Below, one piece after another: positions 36,466 to 44,099 of a stretch of 64,000 nt of DNA. This DNA comes from Pseudomonadota bacterium (GTDB lineage Bacteria; Desulfobacterota; Desulfovibrionia; Desulfovibrionales; Desulfovibrionaceae), in NCBI GenBank assembly GCA_023411815.1, contig JAEYOJ010000141.1, positions 1 through 64,000 of the forward strand, read 5' to 3'. Both the position numbers and the translations under genes were made by a program. Positions within the stretch are counted from its first letter, which is position 1. The number at the start of each line of letters is the position of its first letter. The notes under the pieces are model-generated. The model saw only the letters and a list, made by a program, of their open reading frames with translations, ran no database searches and was not told where the DNA came from.

Positions 36466-37902
36466 CTAGAAGCTGGAGGCTTCCGAGGGCGAGGGCTCCG
36501 GCTGGTGGGACAAGTCGCGAAAGGCCGTACTTTTGCCGATAAAGGCCAACTCCACAGCGCCCACAGGTCCGTTGCGCTGCTTGCCGACGATGATTTCGGC
36601 CACTCCCTTTTTGGGAGAGTCCTCATTGTATACTTCGTCGCGATAGATGAAGCAAATCACGTCGGCGTCCTGCTCGATAGCTCCCGATTCGCGCAGGTCG
36701 GAGAGCATGGGCCGTTTGTTGGTGCGCTCTTCCACCTTTCTGTTCAGCTGCGACAGCGCGATGACCGGCACATGCAGTTCCTTGGCCAGGGCCTTAAGGT
36801 TGCGCGAGATATCGGAGATCTCCTGCTCGCGGGAGTCCGTGCGCCGGCTGGCGCGCATGAGCTGCAAATAATCAACCACGACCAGCCCGAGGCCCTTATC
36901 CATCTTGAGCCTGCGGCAGCGGGAGCGCAGGTCCATGGCGGTGATGGCTGGAGTGTCGTCGATGTAGATGGGGGCGCGGGACAAGGCATCAGCCGCATCC
37001 GTTAGTTTGGCCCAATCCTCGTCGCCAAGGAAACCGTTACGTACGTTCTTGAGGTCGACCAGGCCATGGATGCAGAGCATGCGCATCATGAGCTGGTCCA
37101 TGCCCATTTCCAGGGAAAAGATGGCAGTAGGCACTTCGTCGTGAACGGCAGCGTTCATGGCCAGGTTCAGGGCGAAGGCCGTCTTGCCCATGCTCGGACG
37201 CCCGGCGACGATGATCAGGTCCGTTGGCTGCAAGCCGGAGGTTATCTCGTCGAATTTCGTGTAGAAAGTGCGGACGCCCGTGATGAGCTCGCCACGGTTG
37301 GCACGCTCGGTAAGTTTGTCAAAGACTTCCGTGACCAGTTCGGCACTGGACCGGTACGGCTGTGTGCCACGGCTTTGGGAAATATGGAAGATGGCCTGCT
37401 GCGAATGGTCCAGCAGTTCGCTGACCTCGGTTCCAGGCTCGAAGCAGTCGCCGATGATGTCCGTTGCGACACGGATGAGCCGGCGCTGGATGGACTTTTC
37501 CTTTACGATCTCGGCATGATAAATCGCATTGGCCGCCGAAATAACCCCGCCTGCCAGTTCGGCCAGGTAAGGCTGGCCGCCGATGGTGTCGAGCTGACCG
37601 CTTTTGTGCAGTTCATCGGCGACAGTGAGCAGGTCGACGGGGATGGATTTGCGGAAAAGCTCCATGAAGGCAGCGTATATCCGCTGGTGAGCCGGGGAAT
37701 AGAAGTCGTCTTCGTCCAGCAGATCCAGAAGCTGGGGGAAGATGGAGCTGTTCAGGAATACCCCCCCCAGAACGGCTTGCTCAGCCTCAAGATTCTGGGG
37801 AGGGGTTTTACGCAGAATGTCTTGGGAAACCTTCCCAAGAGCTTCTTGTGTAAGCTGGGAGCCGGCGGCCCCTGGGGAAGAAGCGCGCCTGTTCCCGTTC
37901 AT
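36466..37902 (-). CDS. dnaB: Replicative DNA helicase DnaB
   Basis: Hexameric helicase of the replication fork. The 478 residues show the N-terminal DnaG-interaction domain (PPQNLEAEQAVLGGVFLN) and the RecA-like motor with Walker A GRPSMGKTAF near residue 230 and Walker B LVVVDYLQLM near 335. No intein is present, although DnaB is a common intein host. It follows rplI by 3 bases, the usual rpsF-rpsR-rplI-dnaB order. Confidence 0.97.
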   Translation of the reverse strand: MNGNRRASSPGAAGSQLTQEALGKVSQDILRKTPPQNLEAEQAVLGGVFLNSSIFPQLLDLLDEDDFYSPAHQRIYAAFMELFRKSIPVDLLTVADELHKSGQLDTIGGQPYLAELAGGVISAANAIYHAEIVKEKSIQRRLIRVATDIIGDCFEPGTEVSELLDHSQQAIFHISQSRGTQPYRSSAELVTEVFDKLTERANRGELITGVRTFYTKFDEITSGLQPTDLIIVAGRPSMGKTAFALNLAMNAAVHDEVPTAIFSLEMGMDQLMMRMLCIHGLVDLKNVRNGFLGDEDWAKLTDAADALSRAPIYIDDTPAITAMDLRSRCRRLKMDKGLGLVVVDYLQLMRASRRTDSREQEISDISRNLKALAKELHVPVIALSQLNRKVEERTNKRPMLSDLRESGAIEQDADVICFIYRDEVYNEDSPKKGVAEIIVGKQRNGPVGAVELAFIGKSTAFRDLSHQPEPSPSEASSF

Positions 37903-37905
37903 GTC

Positions 37906-38430
37906 TTACTCGGCAGCGCTCTGGGCCTGAGCCTCGGGCTCGGCAGCCGGAACAGTCGCGGCCTGAACCTCTTCGGCATGGCCAAGCCGGACCACGGACA
38001 CATTGAGTTCGGCACGCACCTGAGGATGCAGGCGAACGTCAATGGTGTACTCACCCGTGGAACGGATGGGCTGGTCGAGTTGAATCTTGCGCTTGTCGAG
38101 TTCGATGCCCTGAGCCGCGAGGACATCGGCGATGTTGCCGGCGGTAACGGAACCGTAGAGCTTGTCGCCCTCGCCCACACGCACCTCGATGACAACCTTG
38201 GCGCCGTTTATCTTGGCAGCAAGAGCCTCGGCGCCGCCGCGGGCGGCATCGGCCTTGGCCTGCAGCTTCTTGCTTTCCAACTCGAACTGCTTGCGGTTGG
38301 ACTCGGTGGCGGGCATGGCCAAGCCCTGCGGGATGAGATAGTTGCGAGCATAGCCTGGCTTGACGGCGACTTCGTCGCCAAGCGCGCCCAGGTTATCCAC
38401 GTCCGCGCGCAAAATGATTTTCATGGGCAT
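37906..38430 (-). CDS. rplI: 50S ribosomal protein L9
   Basis: A 174-residue L9, slightly longer than the usual 150 because of an Ala/Glu-rich C-terminal tail (after about residue 155). The N-terminal domain is typical: MKIILRADVDNLG with GDEVAVKPGYARNYLIPQG. Start at ATG 38430 has AGGAG 8 bases upstream; the second ATG, two codons later, is an alternative and matches the usual family start. Between rpsR and dnaB. Confidence 0.96.
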   Translation of the reverse strand: MPMKIILRADVDNLGALGDEVAVKPGYARNYLIPQGLAMPATESNRKQFELESKKLQAKADAARGGAEALAAKINGAKVVIEVRVGEGDKLYGSVTAGNIADVLAAQGIELDKRKIQLDQPIRSTGEYTIDVRLHPQVRAELNVSVVRLGHAEEVQAATVPAAEPEAQAQSAAE

Positions 38431-38441
38431 GGCGGCTACTC

Positions 38442-38702
38442 CTAGATGGTCTTCTTACGCACGTAAGTGGCATGCGTGGTGGTATAGAAGAGCAGGGCCA
38501 TCTGCCGGGAACGCTTGATCGCGGTGGTCAGCGTGCGCTGATGCTTGGCGCAGGTGCCGGTGATGCGGCGGGCGATGATCTTGCCGCGATCAGTGATGAA
38601 GTCACGCAGAAGGTCCGCGTTCTTGTAGTCGATAGCCACGTTCTTGTCCGCACAAAAGCGGCAATACTTCTTCCTGGGGGCAAAACGTCTCTTGAAGGCC
38701 AT
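38442..38702 (-). CDS. rpsR: 30S ribosomal protein S18
   Basis: An 86-residue S18 with family motifs [18 protein letters not shown] and [12 protein letters not shown]. It keeps a cysteine-containing N-terminus (YCRFCADK) plus the later Cys and His of TCAKH, a possible zinc site found in the C+ form of S18. It lies 3 bases after rpsF and 11 before rplI. Confidence 0.96.
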   Translation of the reverse strand: MAFKRRFAPRKKYCRFCADKNVAIDYKNADLLRDFITDRGKIIARRITGTCAKHQRTLTTAIKRSRQMALLFYTTTHATYVRKKTI

Positions 38703-38705
38703 GGC

Positions 38706-39014
38706 TTACTCCTCCTCCGCCTGGAAGTTTTCGTCCAGCTTGACCGTGACGAACTTGAGAATTCCGTCGGTGATCCGGATGTTGCGCTCAAGCTCGGCAA
38801 CGAGGGGGCTGGGGCCGGCATATTCCAAACGAACGTAGTGGCCACGGGTGAACTTGTTCACGGCGTAGGCCAGCTCGCGGGAGCCCCATTCATCCAACAC
38901 AAGGGTCTGGCCTTGTTCGCGCGCCACGATGGCGCCGAGATTGTCCAGGATCTCCTTGCGGTTTTCCGTCGTCAGCTCGGGGCTGAACAACAGAAGGGTT
39001 TCATACTTGCGCAT
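38706..39014 (-). CDS. rpsF: 30S ribosomal protein S6
   Basis: A 102-residue S6 starting MRKYETLLLFSPEL, with KFTRGHYVRLEY and the C-terminal charged strand VKLDENFQAEEE. ATG 39014 is used because a strong AAGGAGG lies just upstream, although the frame is open for 54 more bases. First gene of the rpsF-rpsR-rplI-dnaB run, with a promoter and short structured leader ahead of it. Confidence 0.96.
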   Translation of the reverse strand: MRKYETLLLFSPELTTENRKEILDNLGAIVAREQGQTLVLDEWGSRELAYAVNKFTRGHYVRLEYAGPSPLVAELERNIRITDGILKFVTVKLDENFQAEEE

Positions 39015-39070
39015 AAGCGTCCTCCTTATGGTCTTACGGCCCTTCCCAACCGGGGAAGAGCAAGGCAAGA
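39015..39070 (-). promoter_or_regulatory. Candidate S6:S18 autoregulatory leader of rpsF
   Basis: The short leader predicted from the promoter contains a hairpin CTTCCC-CGGTT-GGGAAG (39043-39060) followed by GGCCG and the ribosome binding site. rpsF leaders in many bacteria bind the S6:S18 complex through a structured element with a CCG loop. The match here is suggestive, not proven; a fold and covariation check would be needed. Confidence 0.35.
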
Positions 39071-39076
39071 GAAAGC

Positions 39077-39105
39077 TTGTTAGTCATCAAGCTTCCTCCT
39101 GTCAA
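39077..39105 (-). promoter_or_regulatory. Promoter of the rpsF operon
   Basis: On the minus strand, consensus TTGACA (39100-39105) and TAACAA (39077-39082) with 17-base spacing. The predicted start near 39070 gives a leader of about 56 bases. The same segment also contains AGGAGG followed by a 17-codon frame (39034-39087), but its start codon would be upstream of the transcript start. Confidence 0.6.
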
Positions 39106-39165
39106 GGACTTCGGTTACTTCCTGTCGTCGTCCTTAGGGCGCGAACCGCACCCGCCACGCGGATT

Positions 39166-39255
39166 TCAACCGCCAATTCCCATGCGCGGAAAAATAACGC
39201 GTACGAGCAGGACCCAGACGATGGCAATGCCGAGAACTATCAGCAGCTGAGACAT
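39166..39255 (-). CDS. Possible 29-residue membrane peptide
   Basis: A short frame MSQLLIVLGIAIVWVLLVR followed by VIFPRMGIGG. It is one hydrophobic helix of about 20 residues with a basic turn at the end, the look of a single-pass small membrane protein. It starts 22 bases after the fabI stop on the same strand. The ribosome binding site is weak (GGGGA about 10 bases away). A frame this short can arise by chance, but its composition is unlike the flanking non-coding sequence. Confidence 0.4.
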   Translation of the reverse strand: MSQLLIVLGIAIVWVLLVRVIFPRMGIGG

Positions 39256-39277
39256 GCGGGGAATCCCCAGCTAGGGC

Positions 39278-40042
39278 TTAAAGCCCCATGATGTTATAGC
39301 CCGAGTCCACGTAAAGCACTTCGCCAGTCACGCCCGAGGCGAGATCCGAAGCCAGGAAGAGGGCGGCCTTGCCGACATCGTCGATGCCGACGTTGCGCTT
39401 TAGCGGGGCGCGTTCCTCGATATGGTTGAAGATTGTCTTGAAACCGGAGATTCCGCTGGAGGCCAGTGTCTTGATGGGGCCGGCGCTGATGGCGTTGACA
39501 CGCACACCCGCCGTGCCCATCTCATGAGACAGGTAGCGCATGCTTGCTTCGAGGGTGGCCTTGGCCACGCCCATCACGTTGTAGTTCATGACCACTCGCG
39601 TGGAACCCAGATAGGTCATGGTCATGACCGAAGCTCCCGGAGCGAGCAGAGGCTCGAAGGCCTTGCACAGGGCCACGAGCGAATAGGCCGAGATGTCCAG
39701 GGCCAGCCTGAAGCCTTCGCGCGAGGTGTCGATGAAGCGGTTCTTCAGGTCGTCCCTGTTGGCGAAAGCCACGGAATGTACGAGCACGTCCACGCTGCCC
39801 CATTTCTCCTGCACGATCTTGGCCGCGGCGGCGACCTGCTCGTCCGAGGTCACGTCACAGGGGAAGGTGAAATCTCCGCCAAGCTCCTCGCTGATGGGAT
39901 CGACACGCTTCTGAATGGCTTCGCCGGCGTAGCTGAAGCAGAGCTGCGCGCCATGTTGCTTGAACTGCTGGGCAATGCCGTAGGCGATGGACTTTTCGTT
40001 GGCCACGCCGAAGATAGCGGCCTTCTTATCTTTAAGCAGCAC
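39278..40042 (-). CDS. fabI: Enoyl-[acyl-carrier-protein] reductase FabI
   Basis: NADH-dependent last step of each fatty-acid elongation round. The 254-residue protein begins LLKDKKAAIFGVANEKSIAYGIA (SDR-like cofactor loop with the FabI GVAN...SIAxGIA pattern). The catalytic Y-x6-K motif is YNVMGVAK near residue 155-165. Length matches FabI. It follows purC on the same strand after 56 bases. FabZ, the preceding enzyme in the cycle, is encoded at 55918. Confidence 0.96.
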   Translation of the reverse strand: MLLKDKKAAIFGVANEKSIAYGIAQQFKQHGAQLCFSYAGEAIQKRVDPISEELGGDFTFPCDVTSDEQVAAAAKIVQEKWGSVDVLVHSVAFANRDDLKNRFIDTSREGFRLALDISAYSLVALCKAFEPLLAPGASVMTMTYLGSTRVVMNYNVMGVAKATLEASMRYLSHEMGTAGVRVNAISAGPIKTLASSGISGFKTIFNHIEERAPLKRNVGIDDVGKAALFLASDLASGVTGEVLYVDSGYNIMGL

Positions 40043-40098
40043 GGAGAACCTCCTTGAAGCTGAACAATAGCTGGAAGATGTATTCGTCTGTTTCTGTC

Positions 40099-40995
40099 TT
40101 AAACGCTGAGTGTAGCACCGGTCAATCGTTCATAAGCCTCCAGGTACTTGTCCCTGGTCTTTGCAATGACTTCCTCGGGCAGGTTTGGCGCGGGCGGCTG
40201 TTTGTCGAAGCCGATACCTTCCAGCCAGTCGCGCACGTACTGCTTGTCGAAACTGGGCTGCCCCCGGCCAGGCATGTAGCCGTCCATGGGCCAGAAACGC
40301 GAGGAATCGGGAGTAAGCACCTCGTCAATGAGCAGGAGCTTGCCGCCGGCCATGCCAAACTCGAACTTCGTATCGGCGATGATGATTCCACGCGAGCGGG
40401 CATAGTCGCGGGCGCGGGAGTAAATCTCGATGGACAGCTTTTCCACCTGCGCAACAAGTTCGCGGCCGGCCATGTCCTTGGCCTGCTCCACGGTGATGTT
40501 CTCGTCATGCTGGCCGATTTCCGCTTTGGTCGATGGCGTGAACAGCGGATTCGCCAGCATCTCGGATTCCTTGAGCCCGGCCGGGAGCTTGTGGCCCGAG
40601 ACCGTGCCGGTCTTGCGGTAATCCTTCCAGCCCGAGCCGGTGATATAGCCGCGCACGATGCACTCGATGGGCAGCGGCTTGGCCCGCTTGACGAGCACCG
40701 AGCGGCCGGCCAGCTCTTCGGCATATGGCGCGAGTGCGCCGGGAAAATCCTTGGTCTCGGAGGCCAGGACGTGATTATCCACCAGATCCTTGAACATGCC
40801 CATCCAGAACAGGGTGATCTGGTTGAGGATGGCGCCTTTGAGCGGCACGGGATCCGGCAGGATCACGTCGAACGCCGAGATTCGGTCCGTGGTTACTATG
40901 AGCAGCCGCTCCGCGTCGATCTCATAGATGTCCCGCACCTTGCCCCGGTGGAGCAGGGGAAATTCCTTGATGTCGGTCTGAATGACTGTCTTCAT
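40099..40995 (-). CDS. purC: Phosphoribosylaminoimidazole-succinocarboxamide synthase
   Basis: SAICAR synthetase of purine synthesis. The 298 residues open with LLHRGKVRDIYEIDAERLLIVTTDRISAFD in the family pattern (GKVRD and TDRISAFDV), then VECIVRGYITGSGW-like IECIVRGY and DTKFEFG. The length is that of the longer PurC class (about 300) rather than the 240-residue E. coli type. ATG 40995 has AAGGA at 7 bases. It lies 22 bases after hisD. Confidence 0.96.
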   Translation of the reverse strand: MKTVIQTDIKEFPLLHRGKVRDIYEIDAERLLIVTTDRISAFDVILPDPVPLKGAILNQITLFWMGMFKDLVDNHVLASETKDFPGALAPYAEELAGRSVLVKRAKPLPIECIVRGYITGSGWKDYRKTGTVSGHKLPAGLKESEMLANPLFTPSTKAEIGQHDENITVEQAKDMAGRELVAQVEKLSIEIYSRARDYARSRGIIIADTKFEFGMAGGKLLLIDEVLTPDSSRFWPMDGYMPGRGQPSFDKQYVRDWLEGIGFDKQPPAPNLPEEVIAKTRDKYLEAYERLTGATLSV

Positions 40996-41017
40996 GGCAA
41001 GTCCTTGTATGGCTATC

Positions 41018-42334
41018 CTATTTCGTTCTGGCCTCAGCCGAGCGGGCGTGGGCTTCCAGGCCTTCCAGACGAGCCAAGCGGGCGATCTTGGCCGCGTTGT
41101 CGGATACGTATGCGCACGAAGTAGCCACAAGGCTGGTCTTCTTGCAAAAGGTTTCGACGGACAGGGCCGAGGCGAAACGTGCGGTGCGCGTGGTTGGCAG
41201 CACATGGTTTGGGCCGGCGAAATAGTCGCCCACGGGTTCCGGACAGTGATTGCCCAGGAACACTGCTCCGGCATGCCGCACCTTGCCGACCAGGGACCAC
41301 GCGTCGAACACGGCCAATTCCAGGTGCTCGGGGGCGATGGCGTTGACCAGCTCCACGCCGACCTTCATGTCAGGCACGAGGACGATGCCTCCCCAATGCT
41401 TGAGCGCCTCGGCCGCGATATCCTGGCGGGGCAGCGTGGCGAGCTGCTTTTCCAGCTCATTCTTGACGCATTCGGCCAGATCGCGACTGACGGTCACCAG
41501 GATGGCGGCGGCAAGAGTGTCGTGCTCGGCCTGGGAGAGCATGTCCGCCGCCAGCCAGGCCGGATTGGACGATTCGTCGGCCAAAACGGTGATCTCGCTT
41601 GGCCCGGCCAGCATGTCGATGCCCACCTTGCCCATGAGCAGCCGCTTGGCCGTGGTGACATACAGGTTGCCCGGCCCGGCGATGACATCCACGGAGCGGA
41701 CGGTTTCGGTGCCCAGGGCCAGGGCCGCGATGGCCCAGGCGCTGCCGGCGGCGTAGATTTCATTGATGCCAAGCATGCCGGCCGTGGCCAGGATGTGCGG
41801 GTTGACCGTGCCGTCCTTGCGCGGCGGCGTGACCACGGCGATCTCGGGCACTCCGGCGACCTGGGCCGGGACGGCGTTCATGATCAGGCTGGATATGAGC
41901 GGCGTCTGGCCGCCGGTGCCTCCCGGCACGTAGAGCCCGACGCGGTCCACCGGACGCACGAGCTGGCCCAGCACCGTGCCGTCCTCGCGGGTGGTCATCC
42001 AGGACTGCTGGACCTGGCGCTGGTGAAAGTCGCGCACGTTTTCGGTGGCTTCGGCCAGTATCTCCAGATCGTTGGCCGGAATTTCGGTCATTGCGCGCTG
42101 GATGGACTCGTCCGGCACGCGCAGCATGGAGAGCTCGAAGGTGTCGCAGTCGAATCTGCGGGCATACTCGACCAGAGCCGCGTCGCCGCGTTCGCGCACG
42201 GCGCGTATGATATCCTTGACCGCCCCTTCGACCTTGGCCTCGCGTTCCTCATCCGGCGCGAAACGGCCGGCGCTCCAGGCTGCGAAGTCAGCGATCTGCA
42301 CGAATGTGCTGATTTCGAATAAACGGCAGGGCAT
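41018..42334 (-). CDS. hisD: Histidinol dehydrogenase
   Basis: Zinc enzyme for the last two oxidations to histidine. The 438-residue protein contains VPGGTGGQTPLISSLIMNAVPA (cofactor region), AGPSEITVLAD, and the C-terminal LPTTRTARF motif. ATG 42334 is preceded by AAGGAG. No other his genes are adjacent; it pairs with purC, which shares the AICAR link between histidine and purine synthesis. It is probably the first gene of hisD-purC-fabI. Confidence 0.96.
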   Translation of the reverse strand: MPCRLFEISTFVQIADFAAWSAGRFAPDEEREAKVEGAVKDIIRAVRERGDAALVEYARRFDCDTFELSMLRVPDESIQRAMTEIPANDLEILAEATENVRDFHQRQVQQSWMTTREDGTVLGQLVRPVDRVGLYVPGGTGGQTPLISSLIMNAVPAQVAGVPEIAVVTPPRKDGTVNPHILATAGMLGINEIYAAGSAWAIAALALGTETVRSVDVIAGPGNLYVTTAKRLLMGKVGIDMLAGPSEITVLADESSNPAWLAADMLSQAEHDTLAAAILVTVSRDLAECVKNELEKQLATLPRQDIAAEALKHWGGIVLVPDMKVGVELVNAIAPEHLELAVFDAWSLVGKVRHAGAVFLGNHCPEPVGDYFAGPNHVLPTTRTARFASALSVETFCKKTSLVATSCAYVSDNAAKIARLARLEGLEAHARSAEARTK

Positions 42335-42466
42335 GCAAGGCTCCTTGGCAGAAAATGGCAGCGTGCAAGCGCACAAGGATATAGAACACCGGTGCAAATG
42401 TCGAGGCAGAATGGTTCGGATCATGAATTAAAAGCATGCCTTGGTATCCAGCGTCAGACAGCTCTC

Positions 42467-42501
42467 GGAAAAAGAAAGGCCGGAACCCGAAAGTCCCGGC
42501 C
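42467..42501 (-). terminator. Terminator after the first porin gene
   Basis: On the minus strand a GGCCGG/CCGGCC stem (42496-42501 with 42478-42483) is followed by a T-rich run. It lies 31 bases past the porin stop. Confidence 0.8.
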
Positions 42502-42531
42502 TGGCATGTCGGAAGGGAGAGACGACAAGGC

Positions 42532-43809
42532 TTAGAAGCTGTACTGGAAGCCGAAGGCGGCCTTCATGAGGGTGTCATCGGGCGTGGCGGAGTTGTCGAA
42601 GCTCGGCTTGCCGTAGCCCAGTTCGACGATGGCGGCCAGGCTCTCATAGATCTGGTAGCGGGTGTTGAAGTCCACTTCCCAGTAGCTGTCGTCGGAGGTC
42701 AGCGCGGGCAGGGAACCGTTTCCGAAGCCGGCGTTGGTGCTGTTGGTGCCCTTGGCGAACAGGGCGACCACGTCATGCGAAAGCCGCTCGATGAAGGTGA
42801 TGTCGCGGGCGGCAACGCCGATCAGCCAGAAGCCGGGGGTGGCGCCACCCATATCCGTGGTGAAGGAGGAACCGTTGATCATGGAGCCGCCGATGCCCCA
42901 GTCGGAAGCGACGATGGGCATGGCGCCGTCGTTGTCGCTGTTCTGTGAGCTGTAGGCGCCGAAGAGCTGCAGCAGGGCGAAGTCAAGGGCCTTGTACTCG
43001 ACCATGGCGTCGGCCAACCAGCCGTCAGTCTCGGCGGTATCGAGATCGGAGCTGGCATTGCCGTACACGAAGTCAGCGTAGATCACGATAGGATCGAGCA
43101 GGTCCATGTTGAAGGCCAAACCGCCCCACCAGAACTTGACGTCCTCGCCTTGAGCGGCTCCCAAGAAGTCGTTGTTCGCGCCGAGATTGGCATAGGTGAA
43201 CCAGGGGGTCAGGGCCATGCCGTCCAGGGCCACGGGCAGGGCGGCAAAATAAGCGTCGAAGTCATTATTGGAGGTGGGGGTGGCAACCTCGCTCAAGCGG
43301 GTGAAGCCCACGGTCAGGCCGATCATGTCCGTGATGGGGGCGGACACGACGATGGCCGCGCCGTCATCGCCACCCAGGACCATGTTGCTGAATGCGCCGG
43401 AGCTGAACAGGGTGACGTCCTGCTCGCCAACGGTGGTCAGGATGTCGGTGTCCGGCCAGCGGAACTGGATGAAGGCGCGCTTGATGTGGAACGCGTCGCC
43501 ATCTTCGTTTTCGCCGGCGGCATAAGCGGCGGAGCCCTGGCCCCAGGTCGCGTTGCCGTACTCGGTGTACAGCTCGCCCATCACGTTCTCGTTGTACACG
43601 AAACGGAACTGGGTGCGCATGCGGTGCTGGACAGTGAAGGTGTCGCCATAGGTGGTGGCGTTGTCATCATCGAAGTTGCCGAAGTTGCTGAGCACGTTGC
43701 CGTGCACGCGCCAGGAACCGGCGGCCTTGACGCCCAGCTCGGCGGACGCGGTGGCGGCCAGGCCCATGATCAGGGCGGCGGCGGCCACGAGGGTCACGAT
43801 GCGTTTCAT
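42532..43809 (-). CDS. Outer-membrane porin (Desulfovibrio homotrimeric type), copy 1
   Basis: A 425-residue exported beta-barrel. The signal peptide ends ATASA (residue 23), after which comes ELGVKAAGSWRVHGN, then alternating beta strands with many Asp/Asn/Gly loops; the C-terminus ends in Phe (FGFQYSF), the usual signature for BamA-dependent insertion. It resembles the trimeric porins found in Desulfovibrio envelopes. Copy 2 is directly upstream and clearly homologous (for example RMRTQFRFVYNENVMGELYTEYGN in both apart from one change). Own promoter and terminator. Confidence 0.9.
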   Translation of the reverse strand: MKRIVTLVAAAALIMGLAATASAELGVKAAGSWRVHGNVLSNFGNFDDDNATTYGDTFTVQHRMRTQFRFVYNENVMGELYTEYGNATWGQGSAAYAAGENEDGDAFHIKRAFIQFRWPDTDILTTVGEQDVTLFSSGAFSNMVLGGDDGAAIVVSAPITDMIGLTVGFTRLSEVATPTSNNDFDAYFAALPVALDGMALTPWFTYANLGANNDFLGAAQGEDVKFWWGGLAFNMDLLDPIVIYADFVYGNASSDLDTAETDGWLADAMVEYKALDFALLQLFGAYSSQNSDNDGAMPIVASDWGIGGSMINGSSFTTDMGGATPGFWLIGVAARDITFIERLSHDVVALFAKGTNSTNAGFGNGSLPALTSDDSYWEVDFNTRYQIYESLAAIVELGYGKPSFDNSATPDDTLMKAAFGFQYSF

Positions 43810-43876
43810 GGTCTTCCTTCCTTCTGTTGCGTTTTTGGCAAAAGACTGAAACCCTTCCGCGACATGCCAATGTTAA

Positions 43877-43906
43877 AACATAACACCAACTTCTAGACCC
43901 CTTCAA
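43877..43906 (-). promoter_or_regulatory. Promoter of porin copy 1
   Basis: TTGAAG (43901-43906) and TATGTT (43877-43882), 18-base spacer, on the minus strand. The spacer carries CTAGAAG, which recurs at the same place in the promoter of copy 2. Confidence 0.6.
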
Positions 43907-43924
43907 GGTTGTTGGCAACAAATA

Positions 43925-43952
43925 TTTGGCGTTCAGTTTAATTTTTTATACC
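43925..43952 (-). promoter_or_regulatory. Shared upstream element, porin copy 1
   Basis: A 28-base block that matches the block at 45557-45584 upstream of copy 2 in 24 of 28 positions. On the plus strand it starts TTTGGCGTT and contains TAATTTTTT. It lies 19 bases upstream of the -35. Probable regulator site or UP-like element. Confidence 0.55.
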
Positions 43953-44038
43953 AATCAACCAGTCGAGTATAGCGGAATATGGGCACGGAGTGTTGGTGGG
44001 ATTAGCTGTACCCAACAGTGCGGCTTTTGGGCGGACAA

Positions 44039-44067
44039 AGAAAAAGCCGGAGCCCGAAGGCTCCGGC
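44039..44067 (-). terminator. Terminator after porin copy 2
   Basis: Perfect nine-base stem GCCGGAGCC/GGCTCCGGC (44046-44054 with 44059-44067), CGAA loop, followed on the minus strand by a five-T run. It separates the two porin transcripts. Confidence 0.92.
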
Positions 44068-44099
44068 CAGGCGTGTCGGAAAAGGGAGAGGCGAAAGGC

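Noticed and set aside
35767..38445. Long plus-strand frames opposite paaK, dnaB and rplI
   Set aside because: Shadows of well-identified minus-strand genes.
39034..39087. 17-codon frame with AGGAGG ahead of rpsF as a leader peptide gene
   Set aside because: Its ribosome binding site and start codon lie inside the best promoter, upstream of the predicted transcript start. Kept only as an alternative in the findings.
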